From contig NZ_SJJZ01000001.1 in assembly GCF_004331345.1 (NCBI RefSeq), positions 1,798,001-1,862,000 of the forward strand: a stretch of DNA of 64,000 nucleotides. Reading direction: 5' to 3'. Source of the DNA: Kribbella soli. GTDB lineage: Bacteria; Actinomycetota; Actinomycetes; Propionibacteriales; Kribbellaceae. The notes under the pieces are model-generated. The model was not told where the DNA came from, did no database searches, and saw only the letters and a program-made list of their open reading frames with translations. Positions 44,991 through 53,167 of the stretch are shown here, in pieces (the first letter of the stretch is position 1; every line of letters begins with the position of its first letter). The position numbers and the translations under genes were made by a program.

Positions 44991-45905
44991 ATGCCCGAGG
45001 TCGTCGACGTGCTGCTGCGACGGGAAGGCGTGGCGACGTTCGGGCAGCTGCGGGCGATCGCGTCCGGGAACGCAATTCGCGCCGCCCTGGCCGGCGGATC
45101 GATCCGCCGGATCGCGAAGGGCGTGTATGCGCTGCCGACTGCGCCCGATCCGATCGCGGCCGCCCGTGCCCAGGGCGGGCTGGTGTCGCATCTCAGCGCC
45201 GCGGTGCTTCACGGATTCGACGTACTGGAGCTGCCGGACAGACCCCAGATCACCGTTCCGCGCGGGCAACACCGACGGCTGAGCCCGGTGAAGTGCGAGC
45301 TGCACTGGGCCGACAACGTGCAGTCCGACGGTCCGTGCACCAGCAGGCTCCAGACGGTTCTGGACTGCGCGCGGACCTTGCCCTTCGCCGCCGGCCTCTC
45401 GATCGCAGACTCCGCACTCCGAGGTCGTTCCCTGGACCGCTCCCAGCTGATGGTCGCCGCCGCCGAGCTGAGCGGACCGGGCTGTCGAAGGGCGCGGCGG
45501 GTAGCGGCTGCCGCGGACGGGCGGGCCGAGTCGCCGCTCGAATCGGTCCTCCGCGCGATCCTGATCGAGGCGGGCATCATCGGGTTCGAGCCGCAGGTCG
45601 TCGTGCGCGACGGCACCTTCTCGGCTCGGATCGACCTGGCCAACCCGGCGCTGATGATCGCGCTCGAGGCCGACAGCTTCGCTCACCACGGGACTCGGAC
45701 GGCGCTCGCCCGCGACTGCCGTCGGCACGTCAGCCTGACCGTTCGCGGCTGGCGGCTTCTGCGGTTCTCCTGGGAGGACGTGATGTTCGACCGCGAGTGG
45801 GTGGTCGCCGCGATCCGCGCGGCCATGGCCGGATCTGCAGGCCATCACAATGCTCCGGAGACGCGCCTGGGCACGCTGGGAGCGGTCGGCCAAGGGCAAT
45901 TGTGA
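44991..45905 (+). CDS. AbiEi-like / DUF559 (Vsr-like nuclease fold) protein flanked by repeats
   Basis: A 304-residue protein. The N-terminal ~60 residues (VVDVLLRREGVATFGQLRAIA...GSIRRIAKGVYAL) form an AbiEi-type winged helix, as in type IV antitoxins. The C-terminal ~120 residues match the DUF559/Vsr-like endonuclease fold: RIDLANPALMIALEADSFAHH with acidic residues near 215, 226 and 228, then ARDCRRHVSLTVRGWRLLRFSWEDV. This domain pair is common in actinobacteria and uncharacterised. The ATG at 44991 lies 6 nt after CACCAT; GTG at 44943 would add 16 residues. The last ~23 residues and the stop come from repeat copy C, and copy B ends 58 bp before the start. Confidence 0.65.
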   Translation: MPEVVDVLLRREGVATFGQLRAIASGNAIRAALAGGSIRRIAKGVYALPTAPDPIAAARAQGGLVSHLSAAVLHGFDVLELPDRPQITVPRGQHRRLSPVKCELHWADNVQSDGPCTSRLQTVLDCARTLPFAAGLSIADSALRGRSLDRSQLMVAAAELSGPGCRRARRVAAAADGRAESPLESVLRAILIEAGIIGFEPQVVVRDGTFSARIDLANPALMIALEADSFAHHGTRTALARDCRRHVSLTVRGWRLLRFSWEDVMFDREWVVAAIRAAMAGSAGHHNAPETRLGTLGAVGQGQL

Positions 45906-45912
45906 TGGCGTG
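45838..45912. repeat. palindromic repeat, family 1, copy C
   Basis: CAGGCCATCACAAT (45838-45851) faces ATTGTGATGGCGTG (45899-45912), one mismatch. It overlaps the 3' end of the 44991 gene, supplies its TGA stop (45903-45905), and ends 12 bp before the hutI stop on the other strand. Confidence 0.82.
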
Positions 45913-45923
45913 GGGGTTCGCCC

Positions 45924-47087
45924 CTACACCAGTCGTCCGCCGATGAAGGTTTGCGTTACCAGGGGGACGGCCGGGCGGTAGGCGAGGTGTAGGTAGGTGG
46001 GGGCGTCCAGGACGGCTAGGTTGGCTTGGGTGCCGGGGGTTAGGTGGCCTAGGTCGGGGCGGCGGAGGGAGGTGGCTCCGCCGGCGGTGGCTGACCAGAG
46101 GGCTTCGGCGGGGGTCATGTGCATTTCGCGGACTGCGAGCGCGATGCAGAAGGGCATGGAGGACGAGTAGCCGGAGCCGGGGTTGCAGTCGGTGGCGAGG
46201 GCTACGGTGACGCCGGCGTCCAGGAGGCGGCGGGCGTTCGGGTACGGCGACCTCGTGGAGAACTCGATCGCGGGAAGCAGCCCGGCGACGACTCCACTGG
46301 AGGCGAGGGCGTCCACGTCGGCATCGGTGAGATAGGTGCAGTGATCGGCTGAGGCCGCACCGACCTCGGCGGCGAGTTGGACGCCGGGGCCTTCGCCGAG
46401 CTGGTTGGCGTGTACGCGTGCCTGCAGGCCGCGCGCGATGCCGGCCTGGAGGATCGCCCGGCCTTGGTCCGCGTCGAACGCGCCGCGCTCCACGAAGACG
46501 TCGATCCACTTCGAGTGCTTCGCCGCCGCGTCGAGCATCGGCCCGGTCACGAGTGACACGTAGCCCGCCGGGTCGTCGGCGTAGTCGGCCGGTACGACGT
46601 GCGCGCCGAGGTACGTCGTCTCGTCGGTGAACTGCCGCGCGATCTGCAGCGCTCGCGCCTCGTCCGCGACCGTCAGCCCGTACCCGGACTTGATCTCGAC
46701 GGTGGTCGTGCCCTGGCGGCGCATCTCCGCGACCAGCCGGGACACGTTCGCGGTCAGCTGTTCGTCGGTGGCCTCGCGGGTCGCCGCCACCGTGGTCCGG
46801 ATGCCGCCGGCGGAGTACGGCGTACCGGTCATGCGGGCCGCGAACTCCTCGGCCCGGTCGCCGGCGAACACCAGGTGCGAGTGCGAGTCGACGAACCCCG
46901 GGATCACCGCCCGCCCGCCGAGGTCGACCGCGCTGTCGGCCGCCGGTGCCTCGCGCCGCGGCCCGACCCACGCGACGGTGCTCCCGTCGATCACGAGCGC
47001 CGCGTCGTGGAGCTCGCCGAGCAGCCCGCCGTGCGCAGGATCGTTGGTCACCAATGACCCGATACCGGTCAGCAGGAGCGAGCTCAT
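45924..47087 (-). CDS. hutI: imidazolonepropionase
   Basis: A 387-residue metal-dependent amidohydrolase. It opens 4-imidazolone-5-propionate to N-formimino-L-glutamate, step three of histidine breakdown. Metal site: H69 and H71 in VDSHSHLVF, later [13 protein letters not shown] and ASADHCTYL, and the final Asp in [21 protein letters not shown] is the substrate-binding arginine segment. It is the last gene of the minus-strand hut operon, and its ATG overlaps the hutF stop. Confidence 0.95.
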   Translation of the reverse strand: MSSLLLTGIGSLVTNDPAHGGLLGELHDAALVIDGSTVAWVGPRREAPAADSAVDLGGRAVIPGFVDSHSHLVFAGDRAEEFAARMTGTPYSAGGIRTTVAATREATDEQLTANVSRLVAEMRRQGTTTVEIKSGYGLTVADEARALQIARQFTDETTYLGAHVVPADYADDPAGYVSLVTGPMLDAAAKHSKWIDVFVERGAFDADQGRAILQAGIARGLQARVHANQLGEGPGVQLAAEVGAASADHCTYLTDADVDALASSGVVAGLLPAIEFSTRSPYPNARRLLDAGVTVALATDCNPGSGYSSSMPFCIALAVREMHMTPAEALWSATAGGATSLRRPDLGHLTPGTQANLAVLDAPTYLHLAYRPAVPLVTQTFIGGRLV

Positions 47088-48394
47088 GAGGTCACCGCCG
47101 CGATCGAGGTGGACAGGGCAGACGGTACGTCGATCGTCGAGTGCTTGCCCGCAGCAACCACCCGGCGACCGGAGACAACGACGTCGGTGACGTCCGAGGC
47201 CGTCGCGGCGAACACCGCCGTCTCCACGGTGCCGCCGGTGCCTGCTGAACGGACGCTGTCGAGGCGGACCGCGACGAGGTCGGCGCGGGCGCCGGGCGCG
47301 ATCACCCCCGCGTCCTCGAAGCCGATCGAGCGGTGGCCGTCGACCGTTGCAGCCTTGAGGAGCTCCGCCGCCGACCAGTGACCGCGCTCCTGCGACGCCA
47401 GACGTTCGTCCAGCTCGACGGCTCGCATCTCCTCAAAAAGATCGATCACGGCGTGACTGTCCGAGCCGAGCGTCAACGGCGAACCCGCATCCCGCAGCTG
47501 CACCGACGGACCGATCCCGTCCGCGAGATCGCGCTCGGTGGTCGGGCAGAAGCAGGAGTACGTCGCGGAGCTCCCGAGCAGCCCGATGTCGACCGAGGTC
47601 AGATGCGTCGCATGCACCGCACTCGTCCGCCCGCTGAGGAATCCGGCCTCGTCGAGCACCTGCGCCGGGGTCCGGCCGTACGCCGCGAGGCAGGCCTCGT
47701 TCTCCGCGACCTGCTCGGACAGGTGGATATGGAGCGGTACGTCGGGAAACGCCGACGCGACCACTCCGAGCTGATCCTCCGGAACGCCGCGCACCGAATG
47801 CGCCGCCGCACCGATCACGACATCGTCCGCGCCGGCGAGCTGCGCGACCCGGGAGGCCCACGCCGTGGCGTCGCCGTCGCTGAAACGTTGCTGGACCTCG
47901 TTGAGCGGCTGGTCGATCCCGCCGGCGATGTAGCAGGTGTCGAGCAGCGCGATCCGGAGGCCGGCGTCACGAGCCGCCGCGATCAGCGCCGCACCCATGG
48001 CGTTCGCGTCGTCGTACCGACGCCCGCCGGGTGCGTGGTGCAGGTAGTGGAACTCGCCGACCGCGGTGATCCCGGCGAGCAGCATCTCGGCGTACACGGC
48101 CTTCGCGAGCTCGTAGCACGTCTCGGGGGTGAGCGCGGCGGCGACGGCGTACATCTGCTCGCGCCAGGTCCAGAACGTGCCGCGCTCGGTCTGCGTGCGG
48201 CCGCGGAGCGCCCTGTGGAACGCGTGACTGTGACAGTTCGCGAGCCCGGGAACGACGAGGCCGTTCAGCACCTGGGCGTCGCCGGGATCGACACCAGCCG
48301 CCACCGAAGCGAAGCGACCGTCGACCACCGACACCAGAACTCGTCCAGCGAGACCGTCAGGGAGGAGAGCGGTCTCGCACCAGTACGACGTCAC
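47084..48394 (-). CDS. hutF: formimidoylglutamate deiminase
   Basis: A 436-residue amidohydrolase that deaminates N-formimino-L-glutamate to N-formyl-L-glutamate, the HutF branch of the pathway. Metal residues H55 and H57 in [12 protein letters not shown]; also [37 protein letters not shown] (family-specific), and [16 protein letters not shown]. The presence of HutF means that an N-formylglutamate deformylase should follow; no standard HutG is visible. The overlapping neighbours are hutI and the M20-type amidohydrolase. Confidence 0.93.
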   Translation of the reverse strand: MTSYWCETALLPDGLAGRVLVSVVDGRFASVAAGVDPGDAQVLNGLVVPGLANCHSHAFHRALRGRTQTERGTFWTWREQMYAVAAALTPETCYELAKAVYAEMLLAGITAVGEFHYLHHAPGGRRYDDANAMGAALIAAARDAGLRIALLDTCYIAGGIDQPLNEVQQRFSDGDATAWASRVAQLAGADDVVIGAAAHSVRGVPEDQLGVVASAFPDVPLHIHLSEQVAENEACLAAYGRTPAQVLDEAGFLSGRTSAVHATHLTSVDIGLLGSSATYSCFCPTTERDLADGIGPSVQLRDAGSPLTLGSDSHAVIDLFEEMRAVELDERLASQERGHWSAAELLKAATVDGHRSIGFEDAGVIAPGARADLVAVRLDSVRSAGTGGTVETAVFAATASDVTDVVVSGRRVVAAGKHSTIDVPSALSTSIAAVTS

Positions 48395-49578
48395 TTCGCG
48401 AGGTCCTTCAGTACGGCGGCCAGCGCGTCGACGCCGGCCAGGCAGTCGTCCATCTCGGCGTACTCGGCCGGGGAATGCGAGATGCCCGTCGGGTTGCGGA
48501 CGAACAGCATCGCGGTCGGGATCCCGGCGTCCGAGAACACGCCCGCGTCGTGCCCCGCGCCGGTCGGCAGCACCGGTGCGCCGTCGAGCACGTTCACCAG
48601 CCGGTCCCGCAGGCCGGCCGGGAAGTCGACGATCGGCGAGACGGACTCGGGTGTCACCTCGAGCGTCGTACCGTCCCGCTCAGCGCGTTCCGTCGCCTGC
48701 TTGGTGATTGCTGCGAGCAACGATTCGAGGGTGGCGGTGTCGGCGGCCCGGGCGTCGAGCCAGGCGGTGACCTGGGACGGTACGGCGTTCGTCCCGTTGG
48801 GCTCCACCGAGAGCCGGCCGAACGTTGCGCGGGCACCGGCGAGCCGGGCCTGCTTGTTGGCGGCGAGGGCGGTCATCGCGTACGTGAGCATCGGGTCGTG
48901 CCGATCCTCCATCAGCGTGGTCCCGGCATGGTTGGCCTCACCGCCGAACGTGAACCGGAAGCGCCCGTGCGGCCAGATCGAGCTGGCCACTCCCACCGGC
49001 GCGGTCAGTCCGCGCCCCTGCTCCACGTGCAGCTCGACGAACGTCCCCATCCGCCGCAGCAACGGCGAAGGACCGACTCGGGCCGGGTCAAGACCGGCCG
49101 TGTCCAACGCCTCCTCCAGCCCAACGCCGGCCCGATCCTTCAACTGCAGAGCCTTCTCGGCTGACAACACTCCGGCCGCGACCCGGGACCCCAGACAGGG
49201 CATCCCGAACCGCGACCCTTCTTCCTCCACGAACGCCCCGATGCCGATCGGCACACCGGGCTCGAACCCCTCTGCCCGCAGCTGATCCACAGCCGCCAGA
49301 GCCGACACAACACCGAGCGGCCCGTCGAACGCCCCGCCGTCGATCACGGAGTCGAGGTGGCTACCGGTGACCACACCAGGTCCGTCCGAGGCACCCCACC
49401 ACGCGATGAGGTTGCCGATGCCGTCGGACTCGACCTGCAGGTTGCGGGCGGCGCACTGGTCCAGGAACCAGTGCGTCGCCTCGCGTTCGGTGGGAGACCA
49501 GCCGCCACGGGTGTAACCGCCGGTGTCGGGGCTACGGCCGATGGCGGACTCGTCGGCCCAGAGGGATTCGAAGCTCAA
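48391..49578 (-). CDS. M20-type amidohydrolase (AllC/carbamoylase family), candidate N-formylglutamate hydrolase
   Basis: A 395-residue dinuclear zinc amidase of the allantoate amidohydrolase / L-carbamoylase family. Metal-binding pattern: GSHLDSV (His74), DGPLGV (Asp85), FVEEEGSRF (Glu pair), ELHVEQG (His) and SHSPAEY (His). The dimerisation domain has GGEANHAGTT. Homologues are annotated as allantoate amidohydrolase, but no ureide gene is present, while the gene is coupled to hutF by overlap and to hutI. The pathway step lacking an enzyme here is hydrolysis of N-formylglutamate, so that activity is inferred. Family sure, substrate not. Confidence 0.85.
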   Translation of the reverse strand: MSFESLWADESAIGRSPDTGGYTRGGWSPTEREATHWFLDQCAARNLQVESDGIGNLIAWWGASDGPGVVTGSHLDSVIDGGAFDGPLGVVSALAAVDQLRAEGFEPGVPIGIGAFVEEEGSRFGMPCLGSRVAAGVLSAEKALQLKDRAGVGLEEALDTAGLDPARVGPSPLLRRMGTFVELHVEQGRGLTAPVGVASSIWPHGRFRFTFGGEANHAGTTLMEDRHDPMLTYAMTALAANKQARLAGARATFGRLSVEPNGTNAVPSQVTAWLDARAADTATLESLLAAITKQATERAERDGTTLEVTPESVSPIVDFPAGLRDRLVNVLDGAPVLPTGAGHDAGVFSDAGIPTAMLFVRNPTGISHSPAEYAEMDDCLAGVDALAAVLKDLAK

Positions 49579-49585
49579 GACAGAC

Positions 49586-50515
49586 TCACGACAGGGGGTT
49601 CTTCGACAGCCAGTCCTTGGCGACCGCGTCCGCGCTCTCCTTGCCGACGTCGATCCGCTTGACCAGGTCGGTCAGGGCGTCGGTGGTCAGCTTGGCGTCG
49701 ACGGCGTTCAGCGTCGCCACAACGTCGTCGGACTTGTGGTCGGTCCGGATCAACGGAACGATGTTGTTCGGCGGCAGGATGTTCTCCGGGTCGTCGAGCT
49801 GCACGAGGCCCTGGTCCTTGATCACGGCCTGGGTGGTGAACAGGTTCGTCACCTGGATCTGGTTGTCGGTCAGCGCCTTGATGCTCAGCGGACCGCCCGC
49901 GTCCAGCGTCTTGTACTCCTTGAACTCGACGCCGTACTTCTCCTTCAGGCCCTTCAGACCCGCCGAGCGGACCTTGAACTCCGAGCTACCGCCCGCGACC
50001 AGGTCCTTGCCGACCGGCTTCAGGTCGGCCAGCGACTTCAGGCTGTACTTGTCCGCGGTCGCCTTGGTGACGACGATCGTGTCCTCGTCGGCGGCCGGCG
50101 ACATGTCCAGCACCTCGAGCCCGGGTGTCAGCGCCTTCCTCAGCGCGTCGTACGCCTTGTCGGGGTCGGTCTCGGTGGAGTTCTTGTCGAAGTACGCCAG
50201 CGCGGCGCCGGTGTACTCCGGCACCAGGTCGACGGACCCGTCCTTGATGGCGGCCATGTAGGTCTCGCGGTTGCCGATGTTCGGCTTCTTCTTCACCTCG
50301 ATGCCCTTGGCGGCCAGCGCCTGGCCGTAGATCTCCGCCAGCAGCTGGCTCTCGGAGAAGTCCGCGGACCCGACGGTGATGCTGGTCACCTTGGACGGCG
50401 CGGGCGAGTCTCCCGCCTTGTCGCTGCCGAGCTGGTCGCCCCCACCCCCACAACCGGCCAGGCCGAGGACAGCCACTCCGGCGATCGCAGTACGGATGAG
50501 TGTGGATCTCAACAC
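49586..50515 (-). CDS. ABC transporter substrate-binding lipoprotein (OpuAC/OsmX type)
   Basis: A 309-residue lipoprotein: signal peptide with lipobox LAGC (Cys22), a Gly/Asp-rich linker, then a type II binding protein domain starting ITVGSADFSESQLLAEIYGQALAAKG, with NRETYMAAIKDGSVDLVPEYTG. This pattern belongs to the quaternary-amine family (OpuBC, OsmF). A ProU-family system (HutXWV of Sinorhizobium meliloti) imports histidine, and this gene adjoins hut genes, so histidine or urocanate is a plausible ligand. Betaine or choline is the alternative. Confidence 0.85.
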   Translation of the reverse strand: MLRSTLIRTAIAGVAVLGLAGCGGGGDQLGSDKAGDSPAPSKVTSITVGSADFSESQLLAEIYGQALAAKGIEVKKKPNIGNRETYMAAIKDGSVDLVPEYTGAALAYFDKNSTETDPDKAYDALRKALTPGLEVLDMSPAADEDTIVVTKATADKYSLKSLADLKPVGKDLVAGGSSEFKVRSAGLKGLKEKYGVEFKEYKTLDAGGPLSIKALTDNQIQVTNLFTTQAVIKDQGLVQLDDPENILPPNNIVPLIRTDHKSDDVVATLNAVDAKLTTDALTDLVKRIDVGKESADAVAKDWLSKNPLS

Positions 50516-50594
50516 GAGAGCCTCCAGTGTTCTCGTTCAGCCATCGACCGGTGCCGATGGATGTGTCTCAAGTTCATCAGGTTCATCGGACACT

Positions 50595-51245
50595 TCAGCC
50601 GATTTTCAGCCCTGGCGAGACGGTGATCCGCCCGATCAGCGCGAAGAGCGCGTCGAGGACGATGGCCAGGAGTGCCACCAGCAGTGCGCCGGTGAACATC
50701 TGCGGGAAGTCACGGAGCTTCAGCCCGTCGACCACGTAGCGGCCGAGGCCGCCGAGCGACACCAGCGCGGCGATCGTGGCCGTGGACACGATCTGCAGGG
50801 TGGCGCTGCGGATGCCGGAGATGATCAGCGGCATCCCGATCGGGATCTCCACCTTGGTGAGGATCTCGCGGCCGGTCATGCCCATCCCTCGCGCGGCGTC
50901 GATCGTGGCCGGGTCGACGCCCGAAAGACCGGCGTACGTCGAGGCCAGGATCGGCGGGATGCCCAGCGCGACCAGCGCGACCAGCACCGGCAGGAAGCCG
51001 ATCTGATCGGTCAGCAGCACCGCGATCATCAGCAGCCCGAGGCTCGGCAGGGCGCGCGCGGCGTTGCCCAGGTTGATGGCCAGGAACGCACCGCGACGCG
51101 TGTGCCCGATCCGCAAGCCGATCGGCAAACCGATCACGACGGACAGTCCCAGCGCGGCGAACGTGTACCAGAGGTGCTCGAGGATCCGCGCCCAGATCCC
51201 CTCGTTGCCGGACCAGTTGAACGAGTCGGTCAGGTATTCCCACAT
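50595..51245 (-). CDS. ABC transporter permease (OpuC/ProW type)
   Basis: A 216-residue inner-membrane permease with about five to six helices and the coupling motif EILTKVEIPIGMPLIISGIRSATLQ, with VDPATIDAARGMGMTGRE before it. Paired with the second permease one base upstream. It should form the heterodimeric channel of the quaternary-amine-type importer whose ATPase and binding protein flank it. The 79-nt gap to the binding-protein gene holds nothing recognised. Confidence 0.9.
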   Translation of the reverse strand: MWEYLTDSFNWSGNEGIWARILEHLWYTFAALGLSVVIGLPIGLRIGHTRRGAFLAINLGNAARALPSLGLLMIAVLLTDQIGFLPVLVALVALGIPPILASTYAGLSGVDPATIDAARGMGMTGREILTKVEIPIGMPLIISGIRSATLQIVSTATIAALVSLGGLGRYVVDGLKLRDFPQMFTGALLVALLAIVLDALFALIGRITVSPGLKIG

Positions 51246-51246
51246 G

Positions 51247-51903
51247 TCACGCCACCTCTCCCACGGGTGTCGCGACCCGCGCCCAGGGAGTCAGGATCCG
51301 CTGCAAACTGACCAGGATGAGGTCCGCGATCAGCGCCAGGGTCAGCGACAGCACCACGCCGACCACGACCGGGGTGAGGAAGTCCTTCTGGAAGCCCAGC
51401 GTGAACAGCTCCCCCAGTCCGCCGATCCCGATCACCGCGCCGACGCTCACCATCGAGATGTTCGCGACCGTGACGACCCGCAGACCGGTGAAGATGACCG
51501 GTACGGCGATCGGCAGGTCCACCGCGACCACCCGGTGCAAGGCGCCGTACCCGACCGCGATCGCCGACTGCCGGACGTCGGGCGGCACGGAGCGGAGTCC
51601 GTCGATCACGTTCCGGATCAGCAGCGACACCGTATAGATGGTCAGCGCCACGATGATGTTGACCGTGGACAGCACCTTGGTGCCGAGCACCGCCGGGATC
51701 ACGATGAACAACGCGATCGACGGCAGCGAGTACAGGATGCCGCCGAACGCGATCAGCGGGTTCGCCAGCCAGGAGTAGCGCGTCGCGACGTACCCCAACG
51801 GCACCGAGATGATCAGCCCGAGGATGACCGGAACGATCGCCAGATAGAGGTGCTCACGCAACTGTTCCCAGATCAACCCGAGGTTGTCGCCGATCCAGGT
51901 CAT
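51247..51903 (-). CDS. ABC transporter permease (OpuC/ProW type)
   Basis: A 218-residue permease with helices around LYLAIVPVILGLIISVPLGY and later segments, and the coupling segment ALHRVVAVDLPIAVPVIFTGLRVVTVANISMV. MTWIGDNLGLIWEQ is the true start (ATG 51903): the longer frame back to 52041 runs through the 115-bp repeat element, which has no coding character. Ribosome-binding site GGGAGG and the AUG are predicted to be paired in that element's hairpin. One base separates its stop from the next permease. Confidence 0.9.
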   Translation of the reverse strand: MTWIGDNLGLIWEQLREHLYLAIVPVILGLIISVPLGYVATRYSWLANPLIAFGGILYSLPSIALFIVIPAVLGTKVLSTVNIIVALTIYTVSLLIRNVIDGLRSVPPDVRQSAIAVGYGALHRVVAVDLPIAVPVIFTGLRVVTVANISMVSVGAVIGIGGLGELFTLGFQKDFLTPVVVGVVLSLTLALIADLILVSLQRILTPWARVATPVGEVA

Positions 51904-52018
51904 GGGGCCTCCCGGTCTGGACTGAGGAGCGGAGGGAGCGAAGCGACCGGAGCGACGAGGGAAGACCGGGAGTTCCAGCCCCATGACCCGCCGCGACGGA
52001 GTCGCGGCATCAATACAG
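51904..52018. repeat. 115-bp stop-to-start element, copy 1
   Basis: Lies exactly between the stop of the ATPase gene (52021-52019) and the start of the permease gene (51903). 109 of 115 bases match copy 2 at 63108-63222. Stem 1: CATGGGGC (51901-51908) with GCCCCATG (51978-51985), including the start codon. Stem 2: TCCCGGTCT (51910-51918) with AGACCGGGA (51963-51971), including the ribosome-binding site. A third hairpin GCCGCGAC/GTCGCGGC lies near the ATPase end. Confidence 0.92.
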
Positions 52019-53017
52019 TCATGACCGGAGCGCCTCTGCAACCGTGGATTGGTCGATGACGCCGACGGCCTTGCCGTCGTCGTCCACGCAGACCCCGCAG
52101 CCCGTCGGCGAGGTCAGTACGGCGTCCAACGCCGCGCGCAGCGAATCACCGCGCTTGAAGACCGAGCCGACCGGGAGCAGCTCCTCGGACCCGTTCCGCC
52201 ACCCGAGCGGTACGCCGTCCTGCAACGCCAACTCGTCCGGCAACGGCTGCACCGGCAGCGCCTCCGGGTGCACGAACGTCAGCGCGCGATAACCCCGGTC
52301 CTGCCCGACGAACCCGCGGACGAAGTCGTCGGCCGGGTTGGCGAGCAGTTCGGCCGGCGGCGCGAACTGGGCGAGCTTGCCGCCGACCCGCAGTACCGCG
52401 ACGTTGTCCCCGAGCTTGATCGCCTCGTCGATGTCGTGGGTGACGAACACGATCGTCTTGCCGATGTCGCGCTGCAGCCGGAGCAGCTCCTCCTGCAGCT
52501 GGTGGCGGACGATCGGGTCGACCGCGCTGAACGGCTCGTCCATCAGCATGATCGCCGGATCGGCCGCCAGCGCACGGGCGACGCCGACTCGTTGCTGCTG
52601 GCCACCGGACAGCTGGGCCGGGTACCGCTCGGCCAGTTTGACGTCGAGGCCGACGCGTTCGAGCAGCTCCATCGCCGTACTGTGCGCCTTGCGCTTGTCC
52701 CAGCCGATCAGCTTCGGCACGGTCGCGACGTTGTCCACGACCGTCTTGTGCGGGAACAGGCCGGCGTTCTGGATCACGTACCCGATCCCGCGGCGCAGCG
52801 TCACGGCGTCCCGGCCGTTGATGTCGTCGCCGTCGATCGAGATGGTCCCGCTGGTCCGCTCGATGGTGCGGTTGATCATCCGCAGCGACGTGGTCTTGCC
52901 ACAGCCGGACGGGCCGACGAACACGGTGATCTGGTTGCTCGGGATCCGCAGGGACAGTTTGTCGACGGCGACGGTGCCGTCCGGATACCGCTTGGTGACA
53001 TCCTCGAACTCGATCAT
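52019..53017 (-). CDS. ABC transporter ATPase (OpuCA/ProV type)
   Basis: A 332-residue ATPase: Walker A GPSGCGKTT (35-43), Q loop YVIQNAGLFPHKT, signature LSGGQQQRVGVARAL and Walker B IMLMDEP, and the switch His in FVTHDIDEA. The C-terminal region (~245-332) looks like a single CBS-type module (TSPTGCGVCVDDDGKAVGVID), which in the OpuA family senses ionic strength or nucleotides. First gene of the transporter part of the hut locus; ATG 53017 with AAAGGG upstream. Confidence 0.92.
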   Translation of the reverse strand: MIEFEDVTKRYPDGTVAVDKLSLRIPSNQITVFVGPSGCGKTTSLRMINRTIERTSGTISIDGDDINGRDAVTLRRGIGYVIQNAGLFPHKTVVDNVATVPKLIGWDKRKAHSTAMELLERVGLDVKLAERYPAQLSGGQQQRVGVARALAADPAIMLMDEPFSAVDPIVRHQLQEELLRLQRDIGKTIVFVTHDIDEAIKLGDNVAVLRVGGKLAQFAPPAELLANPADDFVRGFVGQDRGYRALTFVHPEALPVQPLPDELALQDGVPLGWRNGSEELLPVGSVFKRGDSLRAALDAVLTSPTGCGVCVDDDGKAVGVIDQSTVAEALRS

Positions 53018-53167
53018 GGCGCCCTTTCGCGCTCGTCGTCTGCGAGATCCCCAACAGCCCAATCGACCCTAGCGGACCACGCGACCGATGCCACGTGATC
53101 GCACGGTTTCCCGGTCCGTGAGAAAGTGCACCGTAGCAATACAGATAACCACGGTCGCACTCTGCGA

